From Phoronis ovalis (taxonomy: Eukaryota; Phoronida; Phoronidae), in NCBI GenBank assembly GCA_028565635.1, contig JAOXYB010032131.1, positions 1-14,470 of the forward strand: DNA of 14,470 bases, written 5' to 3'. The notes beneath the pieces are model-generated. The model saw only the letters and a program-made list of their open reading frames with translations. It did not search any database and was not told the DNA's origin. The translations under genes were made by a program, and so were the position numbers. Of this stretch, positions 8,761-14,470 are shown one piece after another (the stretch's first letter is position 1; each line of letters begins with the position of its first letter).

Positions 8761-8921
8761 AACTATCTTTGTTTAATCGCAACTTGGATGACTCCCAACG
8801 AGAAGCAGTAAAATTTGCTTTGAAACAGAAGGAAATTGCTGTAATCCATGGACCACCGGGGACTGGTAAAACAACAACTGTAATAGAGATCATATTACAA
8901 GCTGTCGAACAGAATATGAAG
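8761..8921 (+). CDS. IGHMBP2: IGHMBP2, fourth visible exon: Q motif and Walker A
   Basis: Encodes the end of E155 through K208. [13 protein letters not shown] (visible residues 163-175) is the Q motif and following helix of RecA domain 1[12 protein letters not shown] (184-194) is motif I, with K191 and T192 expected to bind ATP phosphates and magnesium. [13 protein letters not shown] follows. The acceptor is the pyrimidine-rich cttcctttag ending at 8760; the donor is gtaatg at 8922 (phase 0). All catalytic residues of motif I are present, so an ATPase-active protein is expected. K191 corresponds to about residue 220 of the human protein, consistent with about 29 unseen N-terminal residues. 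Confidence 0.97.
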
Positions 8922-9567
8922 GTAATGTATGGTCCCTCATTCTCCAGTTGCATCATACCTGTCATGATTTTGGCATAGTTAACTAGAACACTTTGAGGTT
9001 GAAGTGGTGGTCCAGGAATTTAAAAGAGAAAAATAAAAAAATCATTAATTTGTTTTCTTTTGAATATACTAACTATTGCTTCTATTAACCACAAAAAATA
9101 ACTTAAGTTTGCTTGTACTGTTAAAATTTACCAATGCTTTGGCAGATTAGATGGTCAACTTCACAGTATAGTCTATCTCACGCCACTTATTAATGTATAG
9201 ATTGTGATTCATAGAAGTAAAGCGGAGTGTTAGCGTGTTTTTAAGAAATGAAGATTTTATAAATAAAGAGGATTAGCAAAACTGTGGTGGTGTTGGCATG
9301 GTACTGGTAGAATTTAATTGCAAGTGAAAATAACTTTTAAGTGAAACAAAACATTTTGCTACAATTTAATCTGTAGATTTCTTATAATTTTATTCCACAA
9401 TCCAGATCCTAAAACAATAAGCTTAAATCATCTAAACGTGTTGTTAAGCTACAAGTACAAGTTTGTAAAAACTTTTAGCTAATTCTCCACCTTAAGTTGT
9501 AACATACTGTATACTGTAAGAATACTCTAATGCCTAAACTAAAAAAATTATTATTTTTAATTTTTCG

Positions 9568-9718
9568 AAGGGGTGTACGAATTTTAAGAAACACTAAATT
9601 CTTCAACAAAAAAAACCCAGGTGTATGAATTTTTGGAAACCTACAAAATGCATAAATGGGGTGTACGAATGTGGAAATCTTCAAAGATTTTGGAGTGTAT
9701 GAATTTTGAGAAATAAGC
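9568..9718. repeat. Diverged tandem repeat of GGTGTAYGAATTT units, cluster 1
   Basis: Four irregular units of about 35-50 bp begin ggtgtacgaatttt (about 9571), ggtgtatgaattttt (9620), ggtgtacgaatg (9659) and agtgtatgaatttt (9693). Each is followed by a gaaa block and an A/C-rich spacer. The minus-strand open frame here translates to repeated IHTP/IRTP words, as expected from a repeat rather than a protein. Confidence 0.7.
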
Positions 9719-9734
9719 CACAATCTATAGACTA

Positions 9735-9866
9735 TTAAACAGAGGTTTCAATAACGAACCCAAGGTCTGGTTCCAGCTGGTCTGTTCCTATCTGGGACAG
9801 GATAGCATCTCGTAGTTCTTCTTCTTCTTCCACGTACAGTGCATCTCCCAAATATGGTAATTCACA
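9735..9866 (-). other. Exon-like minus-strand reading frame, 43 codons and stop
   Basis: After a pyrimidine-rich acceptor-like site (ccttcctttccttaattag) the minus strand reads CELPYLGDALYV, five glutamates, LRDAILSQIGTDQLEPDLG, FVIETSV and stop TAA at 9737-9735. Composition is protein-like and the GC content exceeds the intron. A second frame at 10112-10038 starts ATG and ends in a gtaata donor, phase 0, and would join it to a 68-residue product; however, that upstream piece overlaps a tRNA-like SINE head. No family was recognised. It could be the last exon of a small nested gene, a decayed gene fragment, or chance. Confidence 0.25.
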
Positions 9867-9879
9867 CTAATTAAGGAAA

Positions 9880-10110
9880 GGAAGGACTAAGTCATGGTCA
9901 ATTACCGACATCAGTAGTCGTTCTTCGACGTCCCTGAGAGATAGACCTCACAGAGACGGGACCGTCATTTTACATAGTCATCCGAGCCATGAGGGAAACA
10001 CAGTCCCTACTGTCGAGAGCCAGGTAATTGTTATTACCTTGAAAGGCATGTACAAGCCCAGGAACGAACCCGGCGGACGTGGTAACCACTGCTCCACCGA
10101 GTTGTCTCCC
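9880..10110 (-). mobile_element. tRNA-derived SINE-like segment
   Basis: Read on the minus strand from about 10105, the sequence runs ctcggtggagcagtggtta then ccacgtccgcc and gggttcgttcctggg, which matches a tRNA 5' half with A box (10098-10086) and a B-box-like GGTTCG(T)TCC (10071-10061). The anticodon region between the boxes is shortened. A GC-richer body of about 170 bp follows, including ctcagggacgtcgaagaacg. Such an arrangement is typical of tRNA-derived SINEs. The ends and any target-site duplication could not be fixed; the 3' boundary given is approximate. Confidence 0.45.
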
Positions 10111-10884
10111 ATGTTGTTTAACCTGAACCCTCAAAAACACACTGAAGTTTTAATTCAAAATAACAGTATTTATTTTGACTGCATACCTTCAAAAAATAAA
10201 CTTTTTATTATTTTTATTTATTTATTTTAAGTTATTATCCTGATTGTTATTAGACAAATTAAAAGTATACCTGACCAATGGTTACTGTACTGTCCTGTCT
10301 TGGAGGTTGCTAAGTAATTTATAAAATCTGGGCCATCTCCAAGTGTATTGGCATAATCGAAATGTCCATTTTCAGAAATTAAAGAGATAGTAATGGGTAT
10401 TTTTATTCAGTATATTTATTCAATTTCATGGATGCATTGATTACTACTGTAAACAGATTTTCTTTTTAAATGTATTATTTTCCTGTTTTGAAAATTTGTC
10501 ATTTTTACAAAAAAAATCCTGCTTGAAAAATTACATATTCCTTCCTACCAATCAGTGTAGGACTAAATGTAGCAAGCCAATAGACAAGCTAGTCAAGGCA
10601 AATACAGGACCGAATATTGAAATCAGGAGATTATAACACAAATAATATCATTATGAGGTCTAATTTGAGTGAAAAATTGAATGAAATGTGTGAAAAGTTT
10701 ATTAATATAGACTTACAACCATACTTGAAGGTAAATAATTAAAATATCCTGACTTATACTCCCATACTGGCATTGTCATAATTTTTTCCTCTTTTCTCTG
10801 TGCATTTACTGATTTAGACATTTAGTCCTGCAGCCAACTGTCATTGTCTGTTCTAATTTATGAAAAAATATCTACAAATTTTAA

Positions 10885-11035
10885 GGTTTTGTACAAATTT
10901 CAGAACCCCAAATATCCAAGAAAATGGAGGTGTACAAATATAAAGAAACACCACAATCTGGAGTATTGTGGCTGTACGAATTTCAGAAATTATGAAATGT
11001 AGAAAAAGGGGTATGTGCAAATGTTGGAACCGTAT
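10885..11035. repeat. Diverged tandem repeat of GGTGTACAAATTT units, cluster 2
   Basis: Units begin at about 10885 (ttttgtacaaatttcagaa), 10928 (ggtgtacaaatataaagaa), 10970 (gctgtacgaatttcagaa) and 11009 (ggtatgtgcaaatgttgg). They share the gtgtacRaattt-gaaa pattern of the cluster at 9568-9718 in the same intron, so the two arrays have a common origin. Confidence 0.6.
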
Positions 11036-11060
11036 GAACTAAGAATTGTTATCGTACTTG

Positions 11061-11082
11061 TAATAATAATAATAATAATAAA
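11061..11082. repeat. (TAA)n microsatellite close to a splice acceptor
   Basis: About seven TAA units, ending 26 nt before the acceptor AG at 11107-11108. It occupies the likely branch-point zone of the intron. Confidence 0.9.
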
Positions 11083-11108
11083 GCTATCATTCCGACTTAT
11101 GTCTCTAG

Positions 11109-11309
11109 GTATTAGCCTGTGCACCATCAAACATTGCTGTCGACAATTTGGTAGAGCGGTTAGCTTCTAGTAAAAAGAAAATTGTTAGAATTGGACACCC
11201 TGCTAGAGTTCTTGCTCACATCCAACAGTATTCATTAGACGCTATCTTATCCACAAGCGACGAAACAAAACTCATTGAAGACGTAAGGAAAGACATTGAT
11301 AAAACACTG
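11109..11309 (+). CDS. IGHMBP2: IGHMBP2, fifth visible exon: motif Ia and start of insertion 1C
   Basis: Encodes residues 209-275, phase 0 at both ends (acceptor gtctctag, donor gtgagt). [18 protein letters not shown] (209-226) is motif Ia, nearly invariant in IGHMBP2 and Upf1-like helicases, contacting single-stranded nucleic acid. [20 protein letters not shown] leads into the 1C insertion, which ends here with [11 protein letters not shown]. The exon is collinear with the human protein with no gaps, which also shows that no exon is missing between 8921 and 11109. Confidence 0.97.
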
Positions 11310-12089
11310 GTGAGTATGGCTCCTCTTTCATGTAGCAATTGGATTGCATTCATCCATATGCATTCTAGATGCTTTAGATATGAATAATATTTGTTTGTTT
11401 GTTTCAGTAACTCAACATAAACAAATTATTTCTGCGGTGAGCATTTGACCTGTTGTAAACAAATTAATTCAGTAGTTTTCAATTCAGATGAAAATAGCAG
11501 AATTGTAGTAAAATGCTGGCCAGTGGAAGGGGAAGGACTACTTTTGTATGCATAGGGATTGTTTATAGCAATATGTTTTTATGGCAAACACACAAGAGAT
11601 TTTGAGTAAAACTAAATGTATAGATGAATAAACAAAATCTGGAACAACAGAAGTAAAAGTTATTAATAATATGTGTAGGAGTATAAATGATATACAATAT
11701 GAAGTAATAACCACATACCTCTGAAAAGGAAACTATTAATTAAGTAATGACAGGAAGGGTCATTTAACACATAATAAAGGTATAAGATATATTATACCAT
11801 TTATCCCTCGATTAAAATTGAAATTGGATATAAAACTATGGAAATGGTGCAGGTACATGAAAAAAAATATGGTTATGCCTGATAGGATCCAAGATAATCT
11901 AACCGGCAAACATAGGGAGGGCTGGTAACTGTAGGTAATTCCAGCAATATGGTGCAACAACCTATCAGCAAGATTAAAATATAATATAAACCATGTGATT
12001 AGCAGAGACCCCTAGTGGTGTGATCACTAGAACAGATGGGACAAAAGAAAATGTTTCATTAGACTAGAAGCGCCTTTTAGCAAAGCTAA

Positions 12090-12870
12090 AGGCCAGGTTG
12101 CACACGCAGAAATAGGTGGATATCCAGACCTATTAGGATTATCCTGGACCTATGGATGTCCAAAGAACCTCTGGGTGACCTTTACCTCTTGTCGAAAGTT
12201 TCATGAAATTTTGAGATTTTGATTGTTTGACTTCTGAATAACTTTTTGGACTTCAAAGTCAGCTAAGATAACCTCTAAATGGCCTTTTAACTTCATTTTT
12301 GAACTTTTCATCAAATTTCTAGAAATTATTTTTTTTGACCTTATAACCTCAAAATGACCATATGACCACTAAATTACCTGTAAATGACATAAAACCATCA
12401 TTTTCGGCAGTTAAATGCCCTTATGACCCCTGAATGACCTTTTGACCTTTAAGGTCAGCTAACATACCCCAGGGATGTCATATGTCAAATTACAGACTGT
12501 AGCACCACTCTGTCTTGATGTAGACACTCTTCCTTATTACAATTAGCCAAAAACATGCTAAAAATAAAAACTCTGACCTTTTGACCCGTAAAAGACCTCA
12601 AAAATCATTATATTTACCTTTAGATGACCATATACCATTTTTGAAGGTTTTAAGACATTTTTGAAATTTGACCTACTGACCTCAAATTAACACAAATTGA
12701 CCCCTGACCTAATTTTTGTATTTCCCCCTCCCTACTAAGTCCACACCTCAAGTTTGGTACCTGTAGCTCAAAGCATTTCTTAAAATATAGATGTTTGAAA
12801 ATTGGAAGAAAAAAATGAAAGGAAAAAAAGATACAATCTCAATAGATTGCACCTGCTGTGCAAGCTAATT
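12090..12870. repeat. TGACCT-rich dispersed repeat or non-autonomous element
   Basis: From about 12160 to 12720 the motif tgacc(t) recurs many times, spaced by A/T-rich words, and two blocks about 197 bp apart resemble each other (gtcagctaagataacc near 12260, gtcagctaacatacc near 12454). Possible short terminal inverted repeats flank the block: ttgcacacgcag at 12098-12109 and, on the opposite strand, cttgcacagcaggt at 12864-12851. An imperfect hairpin (gccttttagc/gctaaaggc) sits just outside at 12072-12093. It is best read as a repeat element; its class is undetermined and the ends are approximate. Confidence 0.4.
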
Positions 12871-13191
12871 AACACAAGTGAATAGTGTGCCCAACTAAAT
12901 TACAAACAGATGATATCCCAGTTAAAATGAAACGAAGACGAATGTTGCCATTAAGTGATGTAAGGAACCCTCTTGGAACTTGAAGCCAAGGCCTGATTAC
13001 AATATCAACTTTTGGCAAGATGAATATATATTCCCAGTTAAAATTTAACATGTAACACTCCAAAATCCATACAGAGGATGTCAGTAAAGTCAAAGATCTT
13101 TGGCAACAGTGTGAGGATGGATCGAAGTGTCTAAAGTATTGGAACTGAGCTCCAAGATTACTAAGTATATGAGGCTGTATCCACAAGATTA

Positions 13192-13212
13192 AAAAGAAAG
13201 AAAGAAAGAAAG
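13192..13212. repeat. (AAAG)n microsatellite
   Basis: About five AAAG units in intron. Confidence 0.85.
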
Positions 13213-13333
13213 ATGATTATTTGTAACAAATGAGGTCAATCTAGAGACAAAAGAATGTCCCAGGAGCGATATCTATACTACTAAATGAATGGAGTGGAAT
13301 TTTCTCATTGACACTACGTCTAGGCAAGCAACA

Positions 13334-13459
13334 TCATCGTTGTGTAACCATGTCCAATAGATTCCTTACATTCTCATCTTCAGCAATTTTTGCTGTTGAC
13401 ATCGCAGGTTCCGTGCCAGTTGCGTAGTTGTATATTAAACACCTTCTCAGTGGCAGTTC
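13334..13459 (-). other. Exon-like minus-strand reading frame, 41 codons and stop
   Basis: After an acceptor-like ag at 13461-13460 the minus strand reads ELPLRRCLIYNYATGTEPAM, STAKIAEDENVRNLLDMVTQR and stop TGA at 13336-13334. The same frame stays open for about 30 more codons beyond the stop (to about 13243), with protein-like words such as SVNEKIPL. GC content is above the surrounding intron. No family was recognised. A decayed coding or transposon fragment and chance are both possible. Confidence 0.2.
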
Positions 13460-13878
13460 CTAGCATTTAACCCAAACACTAATTCCACGAGAATCACGGG
13501 TACATTTGTAGTATGCATAATAAAACCAGGTAAAACAGTCAAATAAATAAACATAAAGTCACCACAGTTAATTTTGTTGTCTTGTCCCCTGTAGATTAGC
13601 CAGTGGCAAGTGATGCCTACAATGTGTATCAGATGATGTCATCACATAAGAATGGTAGCCATATATATGATAACTTAGTTGACAATAGTAAGCCATGTGG
13701 TGGCAGACATGTTTTTCCCATAAAAGTAATTGTGTTATAATTGTTGTTCATACATTTTGAGAATTCTTAGTTGTAGTGGATCTTTACATGTATTTGCAGC
13801 ACTGCTTTGGCCAACAAGGATTGAAATTCTACTTACTGACCTGTTGTCATTTATTTATGTTTTTAACTTTGTGTTCAG

Positions 13879-14103
13879 TCTAAACTGAAGAAACTACGTG
13901 AACATGGTGAACGGCAGTCATTGCGAGAAGACTTAAAGTATTTACGGAAAGAACTGAGGCAGCGTGAAGAGGCTGCTACTTGTGACATATTGCAGAGAGC
14001 TGATGTGGTTCTGAGCACACTGACAAGTGTGACTGATGATCGGCCAATGAAATTTCTAGCTGAGGAACATTTTGATTTGATAGTGATTGATGAATGTTCT
14101 CAG
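13879..14103 (+). CDS. IGHMBP2: IGHMBP2, sixth visible exon: 1C coiled segment, motif Ic and DEXX box
   Basis: Encodes residues 276-350, phase 0 at both ends (acceptor gtgttcag, donor gtaggt). The charged helix SLREDLKYLRKELRQREEAA closes insertion 1C. ADVVLSTLTS is motif Ic, and FDLIVIDECSQ (340-350) is motif II (Walker B), with D346 and E347 expected to coordinate magnesium and activate water. The human protein has DECAQ; serine at this position is a mild variant. The gene continues beyond the window, with motifs III-VI, the R3H domain and the AN1-type zinc finger expected downstream. Confidence 0.97.
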
Positions 14104-14470
14104 GTAGGTTTTTTTATAGGAATTATACTTAGAAATGAATATTACCAATAATTAATTAATTTTTATTAAAACTAACTTGACCCATTCCAAACTATATCTT
14201 TATATGCTGGCAATAGGAATATCTATATGTGGGAACATGCATATGGTGCATATACGTATGGTGACAGCATAGCAATATATACAGCATGCTTATACATATG
14301 TTGACTTTGTAACATATGTATATGCTGGACTTGTAGCATATGAACATGTTGAACTGGTAGCATATGCATATGTTGGACATGTAGCACATGCATATGTTGA
14401 ACTGGTAGCATATGCATATGTTGGACATGTAGCATATGAACATGTTGAACTGGTAGCATATGCATATGTT
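14104..14470 (+). other. Start of the next IGHMBP2 intron, truncated by the window end
   Basis: Begins at donor gtaggt. The first about 155 nt are AT-rich; the remainder is the CATATG-type minisatellite. Confidence 0.85.
14261..14470. repeat. 24-bp CATATG minisatellite with 48-bp higher-order pattern, runs off the window
   Basis: Units starting gtagca or gtaaca fall exactly every 24 bp at 14309, 14333, 14357, 14381, 14405, 14429 and 14453; more degenerate units precede them. Unit ends alternate between ttgaactg (14333, 14381, 14429) and ttggacat (14357, 14405), giving a 48-bp dimer pattern. The core catatgcatatg alternates purine and pyrimidine and is self-complementary. Because the unit is a multiple of three and lacks stops, two minus-strand frames stay open and read histidine- and methionine-rich repeats; these are not considered genes. 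Confidence 0.9.

Larger units (their letters stand above)
8922..11108 (+). other. IGHMBP2 intron (phase 0) with repeat clusters and a SINE-like segment
   Basis: 2,187-nt intron from donor gtaatg to acceptor gtctctag ending at 11108. It holds two related GGTGTACGAATTT-type repeat clusters (9568-9718 and 10885-11035), a GC-richer island at 9735-10112 described separately, and a TAA microsatellite immediately upstream of the acceptor. Positions 8922-9567 and 10120-10880 show nothing recognised beyond AT-rich sequence. Confidence 0.85.
11310..13878 (+). other. IGHMBP2 intron (phase 0) with a TGACCT-rich element
   Basis: 2,569-nt intron, donor gtgagt at 11310, acceptor tttgtgttcag ending at 13878. 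Positions 11310-12070 show only AT-rich sequence and a near-palindrome (ctagtg...cactag at 12012-12030). The element at 12090-12870, an AAAG microsatellite and an exon-like minus-strand frame near 13334 are listed separately. Positions 12870-13190 have a 105-codon minus-strand frame without domain character. Confidence 0.85.

Noticed and set aside
8769-8978. Reading the Walker A exon through to the stop at 8978 as a short protein
   Set aside because: The frame crosses a clear donor (gtaatg at 8922), and the family sequence resumes exactly at the acceptor before 11109.
10039-10230. 63-codon plus-strand open frame
   Set aside because: It runs antisense over the tRNA-like SINE head and then into low-complexity AT sequence; it has no features of a gene.
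12869-13186. 105-codon minus-strand open frame
   Set aside because: No domain, no clear splice context and low-complexity hydrophobic composition. The plus strand of the same stretch also shows a partially open frame with several stops. Treated as chance or unresolved repeat.
14223-14465. Two overlapping minus-strand open frames of about 80 codons rich in H, M and Q
   Set aside because: They are the translation of the 24-bp minisatellite, which is a multiple of three without stops. Two frames are open at once and both lie in intron.

Overview
The window is animal genomic DNA. The genes are interrupted by GT-AG introns of about 0.6 to 5.5 kb in AT-rich, repeat-laden sequence, and the proteins are metazoan in type. 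The species cannot be read from the sequence. The compact exons, a Reeler-type secreted protein and a tRNA-derived SINE-like segment suggest an invertebrate, probably marine, but that is inference.

The main gene is on the plus strand: an IGHMBP2 (SMUBP-2) orthologue, a superfamily 1B helicase of the Upf1-like family. Six exons are visible: 541-704, 1784-1979, 3149-3252, 8761-8921, 11109-11309 and 13879-14103. Intron phases match at every junction (1, 2, 1, 0, 0), giving 350 continuous residues. They run from just after the N terminus through the beta-barrel region, the Q motif, Walker A (GPPGTGKT), motif Ia, the coiled 1C insertion and the DEXX box (VIDECSQ). The start exon (about 30 residues) is not recognised in positions 1-540, and the second RecA domain and C-terminal domains lie beyond position 14470.

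A second, complete-looking gene lies antisense inside the 5.5-kb third visible intron (minus strand, 8020 down to 3702). Three exons join in phase to a 251-residue protein: signal peptide, a full Reeler domain, six acidic octapeptide repeats (GE[AV]TG[EK]P[EK]) and a hydrophobic C-terminal tail that looks like a GPI-attachment signal or membrane anchor. It is a host-gene/nested-gene pair with no obvious functional link. Single Reeler proteins of this type are often immune or extracellular, while IGHMBP2 acts in the cytoplasm and nucleus on RNA and ribosomes.

The rest is intron. It holds several tandem repeats (47-bp, 52-bp, 22-bp and 24-bp units), a large imperfect foldback near 6345-6905, two related clusters of a GGTGTACGAATTT-type repeat, a tRNA-like SINE segment near 9880-10110 flanked by an exon-like minus-strand reading frame, a TGACCT-rich element near 12090-12870, and another exon-like minus-strand frame near 13334-13459. 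Most other long reading frames in the introns look like chance or repeat-driven openness.
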